NCBI GenBank assembly: GCA_963711035.1
Contig: CAVQCN010000004.1
Location: 133,904-197,903, forward strand
DNA: 64,000 bases
Reading direction: 5' to 3'
Origin: WHTK01 sp963711035
GTDB taxonomy: Bacteria; Chloroflexota; Dehalococcoidia; DSTF01; WHTK01
The translations under genes and the position numbers were made by a program. Each line of letters starts with the position of its first letter. Position 1 is the stretch's first letter. Positions 1 through 8,083 of this stretch are shown here, piece after piece. The notes under the pieces were generated by a model. That model was not told the origin of the DNA, made no database searches, and was given only the letters and a program-made list of their open reading frames with translations.

Positions 1-339
1 GAAGTGGGCGAAGGCATCGACAGACAGAATGGCGTAGAGCATCAGAAAGCCGAAAGCGATGACGCAGAAGGGGCGATCACGCTCTTCCAGCGTGAAGTAG
101 AACCCGGCCATGAGCGGGATCGTGCAGCCTGCCGCGAGCGCGCCAAGGCCGCCACTCAGCGTGAAAAGAGACCGGTGGTCCACCGTCCGCCAGAGGGTGG
201 TTGGCCAGTCTGTTTCCGTATAGATGTTCGCACCAACGATTCGATAGGTCATCATTTGTAGCGCGAGCAGAGCACCACAAAACAGCGCCGCGTACCCAGA
301 AAAACGGATGATATCTACTCTTCTCTGCCCGAATTCCAT
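1..339 (-). CDS. Membrane protein, partial (C-terminus beyond window)
   Basis: An open reading frame runs from an ATG at 337-339 off the left edge, giving 113 residues without a stop. A GGAG lies about 10 bases before the ATG. The product is hydrophobic, with likely membrane segments at about residues 13-29 (SGYAALFCGALLALQ), 57-77 (LFTLSGGLGALAAGC and on) and 87-107 (VIAFGFLMLYAILSV). I do not recognise a family. The stretch is poorer in GC than the rest of the window. Confidence that it is a real gene is good because the reading is clean and protein-like; function is unknown. Confidence 0.6.
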   Translation of the reverse strand, partial: MEFGQRRVDIIRFSGYAALFCGALLALQMMTYRIVGANIYTETDWPTTLWRTVDHRSLFTLSGGLGALAAGCTIPLMAGFYFTLEERDRPFCVIAFGFLMLYAILSVDAFAHF

Positions 340-1501
340 ACTGCCTCTACTCCGCGAAGCGCCACGCTGCAAGGACGGGAGACGAATATGCAGGACATCG
401 TGGCGTCTTGACCTGCCGGCTATAGCCGTTGATATTGGAAGTGCGCTCTCCCCAGGACGATACGATCCACGTCCTACGCTGTAGCTTGCGTCCATTGTCT
501 ATCTTCGAATCGCCGTAGTGCCAGCCTCTCGCCCGCGGCGAGATAGCCTTGCGTCTTGCCTGTGCCTCGTTGGAAGGACGCCGAATCGGAGTGCAGCACC
601 TTACATCTGGTAGGACCTCATTGCCGGTGAATCTGGCTGACAGGCTGAGACAGCGTATACACGTTTCACCACTGCTGTTCCGAGCGAACTGAAACGATGG
701 CCAGTCGTATAAGTTGGGGCCGTCTTAATTGCCGCCGTTGATGATAGCGGTCGCGAAATCACCCGCCAGCTTAGACGAGCCTCGGTTCCCTCCGAGTCTC
801 TCTTCAGCCTAGGCTCTGTTCGCGACGGATGGACTCTTGAATATCCTGTGTTCCCTGCGGCATTCGCAGAAGCGGTCAACAAAGAGCTGACGACCTGGAA
901 CCTTGGGCCATTTCGTGTTGAGTCAACAGAGCTTCCAGAGACAGGCCGCTGGAAATGGCTTTCAACAAAGGGCGAAAAGACTACTACCGCCACGACCCAC
1001 TATCGAAAGTGCGGGTAGCACAACGAATAGTCGCAATCGCCCGATCTGATGACCAATGGCCATCTGGGCAAAAAGTTCTTGCGAGTGCGCACGGCGGGAA
1101 GGTGCGCGGTCGACAAAAGAAATTGTGCCTTGCCCTCGGAGTACCTGAGTCTGCAACCTAGACCAGCGTCCATCGCTTACGAAGAGGCCAGCCCGTGAAG
1201 ATCATCATGCCGTTCAGATCAGCCACGTGAAGCGCTCCCACAAAGTGCGCGGCATCTGAAACGAGCCGTAGCGAAGAACCGCTCTACACGACACCGCGTT
1301 GACATCATTCCCGCACGGGCACTACTGTTTGCGCGACGTAGGCGAACCCCTGTACCCGCTAACCGGGCCTATCGACTACGATTACCAGGTCCCAATAGAG
1401 CAGGCGCACGGCAGCAACAGCCTGCCCTTGCTATTTGCCAAGGTGAGCGCGGCTCCCTCAAGCGGCTGCGTCTCGTTGAAAACTACTGGAGGGGTGTACC
1501 T
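340..1501. other. Long gene-poor stretch, lower GC
   Basis: More than 1.1 kb has no convincing intact gene. GC is visibly lower than the window average and reading frames are short. The only protein-like reading is the remnant at 713-1018, listed separately. No tRNA, transposase or terminal repeat was seen. It may be decayed or recently acquired DNA. Confidence 0.5.
713..1018 (+). pseudogene. Possible gene remnant, no start codon
   Basis: A 101-codon open stretch follows an in-frame TAA at 710-712 and ends with TAG at 1016-1018. It has no usable start codon. The translation looks like real protein (for example VLIAAVDDSGREI near the start and TGRWKWLSTKGEK near the end), and the same frame before the TAA reads RFTTAVPSELKRWPVV. 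This would fit a gene interrupted by a nonsense codon, but no family is recognised. Low confidence. Confidence 0.25.
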
Positions 1502-2584
1502 GTGACGACTGAAGAACAAGCACCGGTCAACGATCTTCCCAATCCGTACCGCACCGTCGAGAACTGGGCGCAGATACCCGACGGCAGAATGGGCTCTGTT
1601 GCCGCGGTCGCCATCGACAACGACGGCGAGAGCATCTGGGCCCTCGAGCGCTGCGGCGCCAACTCCTGTGTGTACGACCCTACAACGGGCGTAATGTCGA
1701 CCATGGACCCGATTCTGCTCTTCGACAAGACCGGCAGGTTGGTCAAGCGTTTCGGCGCCGGAATGATCGCCGGCCCGCACCGCATCTACTGTGACCCCGA
1801 CGGCTTCATCTGGGTCACCGACTACCAGGACAACGCGCCACGCCCCGGCACGCCTGGTGCGAATGGCGGCGGCGGCCAGTCATCGGAGCGTCCTACGGAT
1901 CGCCCGAAAGAGGGCGCAACCGTCGGACACCAGGTCTTCAAGTTCACCCGAGATGGCGAGCTCGTCATGACCCTTGGGAAGCCCGGCGGCGCGGTGGAAG
2001 GCGATGGCGACCCGGCGTATTTCTACCAGCCCTGCGACGTCCTGGTAGGCGACGGCGGCGACATTTTTGTCTGCCAGGGTCACGGTCAGGGCAAGCCCGA
2101 GGTCCTGAAGTTCACCAAAGACGGGAAATTCATCAAGCGGTGGGGCCAGCTGGGTCCGGGCCACGGCGAGTTCAACCAGGCACACGGCATCGCCATGGAC
2201 TCGAAGGGCCTCATTTACATTTGCGACCGCGGCAACAACCGCGTCCAGGTGTTTGACCAGAATGGCTCCTACGTCTCCGACACCAAGGCGTTCAGCAGGC
2301 CGAGCGGGATCTTCATCGACAAAGACGACACGATGTACGTGGCCGATTCCGAGTCGGGCTCGGTTGCCCGGAACCGTCCTGAATGGCGCCGCGGCATCCG
2401 CATCGGCAGCGCGAAGGACTTCGTGCCACGCTATTTCATTCCCGACCCCAACACCGAGACGTTCGAGTCGAGTGGCTTCACCCGCACCTGGTCGGCAGAA
2501 GGTGTCACGGTTGACGCCGCGGGAAACATCTTCGGCGCCGAGGTAGGCAACTGCCGGCTCATGCGGTACGAGCCGATCAAATAA
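1502..2584 (+). CDS. NHL/six-bladed beta-propeller protein
   Basis: The 360-residue product has NHL-type repeats. Blades carry motifs such as PHRIYCDPDGFIWVTD (about residues 91-106), GIAMDSKGLIYICDRGNNR (about 230-248) and GIFIDKDDTMYVADSESG (about 269-286). The fold is that of the peptidylglycine-lyase/NHL propeller group, which bind ligands or act as lyases, but no catalytic set can be assigned. The GTG start at 1502 is preceded by GGAGG at good spacing. There is no signal peptide, so it should be cytoplasmic, unlike many NHL proteins. It stands alone. Confidence 0.8.
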   Translation: MTTEEQAPVNDLPNPYRTVENWAQIPDGRMGSVAAVAIDNDGESIWALERCGANSCVYDPTTGVMSTMDPILLFDKTGRLVKRFGAGMIAGPHRIYCDPDGFIWVTDYQDNAPRPGTPGANGGGGQSSERPTDRPKEGATVGHQVFKFTRDGELVMTLGKPGGAVEGDGDPAYFYQPCDVLVGDGGDIFVCQGHGQGKPEVLKFTKDGKFIKRWGQLGPGHGEFNQAHGIAMDSKGLIYICDRGNNRVQVFDQNGSYVSDTKAFSRPSGIFIDKDDTMYVADSESGSVARNRPEWRRGIRIGSAKDFVPRYFIPDPNTETFESSGFTRTWSAEGVTVDAAGNIFGAEVGNCRLMRYEPIK

Positions 2585-2930
2585 GTCCAGATCGATGTGG
2601 GAGTGGTCGCATGCACTGCGTCACTCCCACACCGATTTGCCTGAGCAGCAGATACCCAGTCCGTCGAGCAAGACCGGCTGGGAGATGGCGTACCGCATAC
2701 GATCGCGGAATCGTACCCGGCGGACCCTCGCGGCCTTGAGCCTCATCCCGTTTCGGACCAAGATAAAAGCAGCCCTAACGGCTATCGAGTGCCGGCAGTT
2801 CACCGTGGGAGAAGGCAAGAGGCCTCGATGGATCCCTCGGTCTTAGGCGGAGATTGCCCTATGGCCGTGGACATGCCAGCACCATCCTTCGCGGTGAGCT
2901 GACAGCGAGCACACAGGATTGGAGATTGAG
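2585..2930. other. Intergenic, nothing recognised
   Basis: About 350 bases separate the propeller gene from the next small gene. I see no strong hairpin, repeat or convincing reading frame here; the short frames on both strands lack ribosome binding sites and protein-like composition. Confidence 0.4.
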
Positions 2931-3197
2931 ATGCCAAAGGTAGTCATCACTCACAATGTCGTCGATGTCCAGCGCTGGCTCGAAGGAAAAGCGGAACGAG
3001 CCGCTGCTATCGGTTCGATGGGAGGCAACGTGATTGACACCGTTGCGCTCGATGGGAGCAACAGGGTCGCAGTAATCGCCGATGTGAACGACCTCGCCGC
3101 CCTCCAGGCCATGCTAGCTTCTCCACCCGCTGAGCTGGCGGCCCAGATGGAGAAGCATGGAATCCTGCCTCCGCTCACCGCGTATATCGAGAAGTAA
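2931..3197 (+). CDS. Small alpha/beta protein, unknown function
   Basis: An 88-residue protein starting at the ATG at 2931, chosen over a TTG 12 bases upstream because GGAG sits at 2921-2924, six bases before it. The pattern is strand-helix-strand-helix (KVVITHNV, WLEGKAERAAAIG, NRVAVIADVND, LAALQAMLAS, PELAAQMEKHG), like a small dimeric alpha/beta barrel of the ABM or DUF1330 type. No active-site residues can be named. It is monocistronic as far as can be seen. Confidence 0.65.
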   Translation: MPKVVITHNVVDVQRWLEGKAERAAAIGSMGGNVIDTVALDGSNRVAVIADVNDLAALQAMLASPPAELAAQMEKHGILPPLTAYIEK

Positions 3198-3308
3198 TCA
3201 GGCGCTTGCAAGCAGCGCAATGCCGCCGCCGATGAAGGTTACGTAGTCTCATTGCACTAACGGCCACGTCGCGATGCCCCAGGACTGACAGATCGCCTCG
3301 CTCACGAC

Positions 3309-3336
3309 TTATGTGAAGCGCTGCCTGTGGTACAGT
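3309..3336 (+). promoter_or_regulatory. Candidate promoter of prs
   Basis: TTATGT (3309-3314) and TACAGT (3331-3336) are 16 bases apart and lie about 40 bases before the prs start. They resemble housekeeping sigma -35 and -10 boxes. Prediction only. Confidence 0.35.
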
Positions 3337-3373
3337 AGGCCCGCGGCTGTTCGTTTGGCGGGGAGGGCTACAC

Positions 3374-4321
3374 GTGGCTGATCTGAACGGTATGGCGATC
3401 TTCACGGGCCGGGCCCACCCGGACCTGGCTCGCAACATCTGCGCCCATCTCGAAATGCCCCTGGGCGCCTGCGACATCTTCGAGTTCAGCAACGAGAACA
3501 TCTTCGTGCGCATCCAGGAGAACGTGCGCAGCCGCGACGTGTTCCTGGTGCAGTCGCTGTGCTCGCCGGTGAACACCAGCGTCGTCGAGCTGTTGATCAT
3601 GATCGACGCCTTCCGCCGCGCTTCGGCCGGCCGTATCACCGCCGTCATCCCGTACTACGCCTACGGCCGCAGCGACAAGAAGGACCAGCCCCGCGTGCCA
3701 ATCACGGCGCGCTTGCTCGCCAACCTGATCGAGACGGCCGGCGCCGACCGCGTCCTCAGCCTCGACCTGCACGCGGGCCAGATCCAGGGCTTCTTCAACA
3801 TCCCGCTGGACGAGCTCACCGCCCTCTACACGCTGAGCCGCTACTTCCATGAGCGCGACCTCTCGACCTGGACCGTGCTGGCCACCGACGTGGGCGACGC
3901 CAAGCGGGCCCGCAACGTGGCGCGCTTGCTCGACACGCCGCTGGCCATCGTCGACAAGGAGCGCATCGGCAACGCGGAGCGGGTCGCGGCGCAGAACCTG
4001 ATCGGCGAGGTCAAGAACCGCCACGTCCTCATCATCGACGACGAGATCGACACCGGCGGCACGATCATGTCCGCCGCCGAGGCCGCCCTGGCGCGCGGTG
4101 CCGCCAGCGTCACGGCCGCCTGCGTCCACCCCATCCTCTCCGGCAACGCCGTGCAGCGCATCTGCAACAGCGACATCGAGGAACTGGTGGTGACGGACTC
4201 GATCCCGCTGCCGCCACAGAAGCAGCACGAGAAGGTGCACGTGCTCTCGATCGCGCCGCTGCTGGGCGAGGCGATCGTACGCATCAACACCGGCCGCTCC
4301 GTCGGGGAGCTCTTCCAGTAA
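3374..4321 (+). CDS. prs: Ribose-phosphate pyrophosphokinase
   Basis: This 315-residue enzyme makes PRPP from ribose 5-phosphate and ATP, feeding purine, pyrimidine, His, Trp and NAD synthesis in the cytoplasm. The length is typical of class I PRPP synthetases. Visible motifs are the ATP-binding loop YAYGRSDKKDQPR (residues 95-107), DLHAGQIQGFF (131-141), the KER of the flexible loop (195-197) and the PRPP-binding loop DDEIDTGGT (222-230). The GTG start follows GGGAGGG. It is transcribed alone, ending at a pair of hairpins. Confidence 0.95.
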   Translation: MADLNGMAIFTGRAHPDLARNICAHLEMPLGACDIFEFSNENIFVRIQENVRSRDVFLVQSLCSPVNTSVVELLIMIDAFRRASAGRITAVIPYYAYGRSDKKDQPRVPITARLLANLIETAGADRVLSLDLHAGQIQGFFNIPLDELTALYTLSRYFHERDLSTWTVLATDVGDAKRARNVARLLDTPLAIVDKERIGNAERVAAQNLIGEVKNRHVLIIDDEIDTGGTIMSAAEAALARGAASVTAACVHPILSGNAVQRICNSDIEELVVTDSIPLPPQKQHEKVHVLSIAPLLGEAIVRINTGRSVGELFQ

Positions 4322-4334
4322 GAATCGCAGCTCA

Positions 4335-4423
4335 GTACACGTACGCCGAGCCTTTCCAGGCTCGGCGTCGTCACGTTGTGTACGCTTGGACCGGCGAGGC
4401 TTTCCAGCCTCGCCTACGTGTAC
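4335..4423. repeat. Composite palindrome between convergent genes
   Basis: Two hairpins lie side by side: ACGCCGAGCCT/AGGCTCGGCGT (4343-4353 with 4358-4368) and GGCGAGGCT/AGCCTCGCC (4393-4401 with 4406-4414), both with a TTCC loop. The pair is bracketed by GTACACGTA (4335-4343) and its exact reverse complement TACGTGTAC (4415-4423). It may act as a two-way terminator between prs and the gene at 4425, and it has the build of a REP/BIME-type repeat. Confidence 0.75.
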
Positions 4424-4424
4424 A

Positions 4425-4802
4425 TTACTCAGCCTCGATGAGGTCTTCGCGGTCGGCGAGGACAAGGTGCGTCTCGCCAAACTGGTCGGACGCGTCCAGG
4501 CTCCAGGCATCGTCCGAATCGACAGGCCGTAAGCGCAGGCCGTAGTCGCCGCCGTACACGAGGTAGGCCGAGCCCTCGCTGGAGTCTTCGACCTGCACGG
4601 CGTAGGCGGGCACCGGCGTGCCGCCGCCCTCGCTGGACCAGCCGGTGACGGCGTACAGCACGCCCTCGGGCTCGCCTTCGTAGATGCGCACCTGCGAGAC
4701 GGGAAAGGGCGCATCGAGGTTCTTGTAGACCTGCTGCGCCGACATAGGGCAGTTGTCGCTGGGATCGACCTGGACCTGGGTGTACGCCGAGAACATCGTC
4801 AT
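4425..4802 (-). CDS. Conserved hypothetical protein, 125 aa
   Basis: A 125-residue acidic protein with no signal peptide or membrane segment. The middle (VSQVRIYEGEPEGVLYAVTG, YAVQVEDSSEGSAYLVYGG) suggests beta strands. No family is recognised. It starts 22 bases after the MFS gene ends and is on the same strand, so it is probably the second gene of that operon. The reading frame and codon use fit the neighbourhood well. Confidence 0.65.
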   Translation of the reverse strand: MTMFSAYTQVQVDPSDNCPMSAQQVYKNLDAPFPVSQVRIYEGEPEGVLYAVTGWSSEGGGTPVPAYAVQVEDSSEGSAYLVYGGDYGLRLRPVDSDDAWSLDASDQFGETHLVLADREDLIEAE

Positions 4803-4824
4803 CGGGCGTTAGCGTAGCAGACGG

Positions 4825-6264
4825 TCAGGTTGCTGCCGGCTCCGCCTCGGCTTCGGCCTCTTCGCGCGCCTCTTCCACCTCCTGGGCCGCAGCGCGCAGG
4901 TCGCTCTGCTCCAGGCGCCGGTAGCTTGGGTTGAAGACGGTCACGGACAGCATGAACGCGGTGATCAGCAGCCCGACGGCGCCGTAGGCGATCTGCACCG
5001 GCTCCAGCGTCAACGGGCCAAACGAGGCCCGGCTCAGCCAGTCGATGACGTAGCCGATGACGAACGCGCCCAGCGACGCGAAGGAGAAGTTGAGCATGTT
5101 CACGCTCATCACGCGGCCGTGGTAGGTCGGATCGCTGGCCGACATGATCATGGTGGCGTTCAGCGACTGCAGGAAGTCGGTCATGAAGCCGACTCCGACC
5201 AGCGAGACGACAGCGGGGATGTAGCTGCTCTGGATGGCGAACGAGGTCATGAACAGCCCGTAGCCGAGGCCGGCGAAGAGCTGCAGCAGGGTGCGCCGCT
5301 TGTAGTCGGCCAGCGACGCCACGACCAGCGAGCCGCACAACGCGCCGACGCCGCTCATCGTGCCGAAGAAGCCGATCACGCCGGCGTTGCGGTCGACGCC
5401 GTTGCCGAACACGTCCTTGGCGAACACGGGCAGGAACTGCTGGTACGACTGGCCCAGCAGCGTCGGTACGAGGCCGATGGCCAGGAGCGTTATGAGAATC
5501 GGGCTGGCAAAGATGTAGCGATAGCCGTCCATGAGCTCGCCCATCATGGCGCGCGGACCGCGCGCTCGCGGCGGGCGCGGCGTCGGTGCGTCGGATGGGT
5601 CGCGGTCGGCGGCCTTCCAGGGTTCGCGGCTCAGCTGGGGCAGGAAGAAGAGCAGCACCAACGCCAGCACGTCGAGGATCGCCTGGAATACGTAGATGCC
5701 CTGAATGTCGACCCATGGAATCGCGATCAGCGCCGCGGCGAGGCTGGGCGCGCCGATGCGGCTCAGGTTCTGCGCCGAGTTGTTCAGCGCGATGGCGTTC
5801 ATGAGCTGCTTGCGGCCCACGAGCTCCGGCACGAACGACTGCCGCGCCGGGCCGCTGAAGGAGATGATCAGGCCCTGCAGGATGCTGAAGACGAAGAGAT
5901 AGTCGACGGTCATGACCTTGGCGACGACCATGACCGTGATCATGACGGCGACGCAGACCTTGAGCGCCTGCACGATGATCATCATGTAGCGCCGCTCGAA
6001 GCGGTCCGCGAAGGTGCCGCCAACCATCGAGAGGGATATCTGCGGGATGGCCTGGCCCAGGATGACGAAGCCGATGGAGCCGGCGCTGCCGCCGAGCTCG
6101 TAGGCCAGCAGGGCGCGCGCGAACATCTGCACCTGCATGGCCGTCGTCGCGAAGACGGCGCTGACCCAGAAGTAGCGGAAGGACGGGATGCTCAGCGCGG
6201 CGAAAGTCTTGCTGGCGTGTCCCAGGAACCGCCTCCCCTTGCCGCCGCCGATCGCCTGTGACAT
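4825..6264 (-). CDS. MFS transporter, EntS/MFS_3-like exporter
   Basis: A 479-residue polytopic protein of the major facilitator superfamily, close to the MFS_3 (enterobactin-exporter-like) group that expels small molecules. About 12 hydrophobic segments are visible, starting with ALSIPSFRYFWVSAVF and YELGGSAGSIGFVILGQAIP. The A-like motif GGTFADRFERR follows helix 2. The C-terminus is an Ala/Glu-rich cytoplasmic tail. The frame stays open upstream through two tRNA genes, so I start it at the ATG at 6262-6264. The substrate cannot be told. Confidence 0.85.
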   Translation of the reverse strand: MSQAIGGGKGRRFLGHASKTFAALSIPSFRYFWVSAVFATTAMQVQMFARALLAYELGGSAGSIGFVILGQAIPQISLSMVGGTFADRFERRYMMIIVQALKVCVAVMITVMVVAKVMTVDYLFVFSILQGLIISFSGPARQSFVPELVGRKQLMNAIALNNSAQNLSRIGAPSLAAALIAIPWVDIQGIYVFQAILDVLALVLLFFLPQLSREPWKAADRDPSDAPTPRPPRARGPRAMMGELMDGYRYIFASPILITLLAIGLVPTLLGQSYQQFLPVFAKDVFGNGVDRNAGVIGFFGTMSGVGALCGSLVVASLADYKRRTLLQLFAGLGYGLFMTSFAIQSSYIPAVVSLVGVGFMTDFLQSLNATMIMSASDPTYHGRVMSVNMLNFSFASLGAFVIGYVIDWLSRASFGPLTLEPVQIAYGAVGLLITAFMLSVTVFNPSYRRLEQSDLRAAAQEVEEAREEAEAEAEPAAT

Positions 6265-6416
6265 CCGCGCCGCCTTTGATGAAACCCGAGGGGTGAAAAC
6301 AACCTCAGGCTTATATGGCGGATACAGTACGAAATCCCGTGCGGCGAAGTCAACGCTCGCGTAAGGGTGAGAAACCAAGAAGACGGCCGCGATGTGGGCC
6401 GTCATCTGAATCAGTC

Positions 6417-6490
<74 letters not shown>

Positions 6491-6498
6491 CTGAGTCT

Positions 6499-6583
6499 TG
6501 GTGCCGAGGAGGGGATTTGAACCCCTACGCCCGAAGGCACGGCCCCCTCAAGACCGCGTGTCTACCTATTCCACCACCTCGGC
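6499..6583 (-). tRNA. tRNA-Leu (GAG)
   Basis: An 85-base class II tRNA on the minus strand. The acceptor stem GCCGAGG pairs with CCTCGGC, the anticodon stem CGGTC/GGCCG holds loop TTGAGGG (anticodon GAG), and a long variable arm GTGCCTTCGGGC follows. CCA is encoded. It is probably co-transcribed with tRNA-Cys. Confidence 0.95.
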
Positions 6584-6677
6584 GGCACCGAGCGCCGGTT
6601 CTGAGTCGAACAGCGGTGCTCATTCTAGCATCGGCTTCGAATCTGCAGCAAACCAGCCCACATCTGCAGCAGACGCG

Positions 6678-6911
6678 TCACGGCAGCTTGAGGCTGGCCC
6701 GTTTGCTCGTCTCCACGTTCTCGTAGGCCACCGTGATCAGGTCCTCCAGCGTCATGCGCGAGCGCGCGGCGTCGAACTGCACGCCGATCACCCTCGCGTC
6801 ACCGTCGAACAGGAGGCTGACACCGGGCTCGACCTCTTCGCTGTGATGAATCGGGCCGTCGCGCAGGCGCAGCACCAGCGAGTCGCCGCGGCGGTCATAG
6901 GTCAGCTTCAC
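6678..6911 (-). CDS. DUF2283 family protein
   Basis: A 77-residue protein of the DUF2283 family, small proteins of unknown function often found near toxin-antitoxin-like or conserved hypothetical genes. The family pattern is clear: MKLTYDRRGDSLVLRLRDG at the start, then EEVEPGVSLLFDGDARVIGV. No partner gene of toxin size is next to it. The ATG is at 6909-6911. Confidence 0.75.
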   Translation of the reverse strand: MKLTYDRRGDSLVLRLRDGPIHHSEEVEPGVSLLFDGDARVIGVQFDAARSRMTLEDLITVAYENVETSKRASLKLP

Positions 6912-7033
6912 GTCACGCCCCGATCGAGGCGCGGACTGCTCGGGCCGCTTTCAGTCCACATCTGGCGGCCGGTCCCCAACACACACTTTAACGTTGAGAA
7001 ACCTCGCGCGCGGTTCGCCGCCATGCCAATGGC

Positions 7034-8068
7034 CTAGGGCTGGTTCGAGACGAGCAGCTCCTCTTCGGTGGGCAGGGAGCGCTTGATCACGTCCAGGTAC
7101 TCGAGGGCGGCGCCTGCGCCGATGGCCACGCAGTCGAGGGGGTTCTCGGCCACCTGACAGGGCACGTTGGTCTGCTCGCTAATCAGGGCGTCGAGGCCGC
7201 TGAGCAACGCGCCGCCGCCGGTGAGGATGATGCCGCGATCGACAACGTCCGACGCCATTTCCGGCGGCGTCTTCTCCAGTACCGTCTTTACCGCGCCTAC
7301 GACAGTCGCGAGGCTGTCCTGCAGCGCGGTCACCGTCTCGTTCGTCGTCATGATGATCGTCTTGGGCAGGCCCGATATCTGGTCGCGACCGCGCACCTCC
7401 ATCGCCTGCTCCCGGTCGACCGGGATGGCGCTGCCGATGCCCATCTTGATCTCCTCGGCTGTGCGGTCGCCGATCGCCAGGTTGTGGCGGCGCTTGACGT
7501 AGGTGACGATCGCCTCGTCCATCGCGTCGCCGGCCACACGCACCGACTCCTTGACGACGATGCCGTACATCGAGATCACGGCAGCCTCGGAGCGGCCGCC
7601 ACCGATGTCGAGGATCATGTTGCCGCTGGCCGTACCGACGGGCACCTGGGCGCCGATCGCCGCCGCCAGGGGCTCCGGGATGAGGTGAGCGGGACGGCGG
7701 GCGCCGGCCTGCTCGGCCGCGTCGCGCACGGCGCGCTGCTCGACGCTGGTGACGCCGGCCGGGATACAGATCATGACCTCGGGACGGATCAGGTTGAGGC
7801 GGCCGACGACCTGGCCGATGAAGTGGCGCAGCATCGCCTCCGTGATCAGGTAGTCGGCGATGACGCCGTGCTTCATGGGACGGATGACGCTGATGCTGCC
7901 GGGCGTGCGCCCGATCATGTCGCGGGCGGCGGTGCCCACGGCCACGACGGTGTTGTCCCGCGTCGCCAGGGCCACGACCGCGGGCTCCTTGATGACGATG
8001 CCTTCGCCTTTGACGTAGACGAGCACGTTCGCGGTGCCCAGATCGATACCGATTCGCTTGACGAGCAT
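7034..8068 (-). CDS. mreB: Rod shape-determining protein MreB
   Basis: This 344-residue bacterial actin polymerises under the membrane and guides lateral wall synthesis. Actin-fold signatures are phosphate loop IGIDLGTANVLVYV (about residues 6-19), LDIGGGRSEAAVI (about 153-165) and adenosine loop ILTGGGALLSGL (about 288-299). Length matches the family. It starts 15 bases after murA stops, so the two form a wall operon. mreC and mreD, which usually follow mreB, are not next to it. An Mbl-type paralogue is possible. Confidence 0.92.
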   Translation of the reverse strand: MLVKRIGIDLGTANVLVYVKGEGIVIKEPAVVALATRDNTVVAVGTAARDMIGRTPGSISVIRPMKHGVIADYLITEAMLRHFIGQVVGRLNLIRPEVMICIPAGVTSVEQRAVRDAAEQAGARRPAHLIPEPLAAAIGAQVPVGTASGNMILDIGGGRSEAAVISMYGIVVKESVRVAGDAMDEAIVTYVKRRHNLAIGDRTAEEIKMGIGSAIPVDREQAMEVRGRDQISGLPKTIIMTTNETVTALQDSLATVVGAVKTVLEKTPPEMASDVVDRGIILTGGGALLSGLDALISEQTNVPCQVAENPLDCVAIGAGAALEYLDVIKRSLPTEEELLVSNQP

Positions 8069-8083
8069 GCTTGGGGGTCCTGC

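Noticed and set aside
601..993. 130-residue frame on the minus strand
   Set aside because: Ser/Arg-rich, no ribosome binding site, and antisense to a more protein-like reading on the plus strand.
3368..4714. 448-residue minus-strand frame over prs
   Set aside because: Antisense to prs and partly to the 125-residue gene; no motif.
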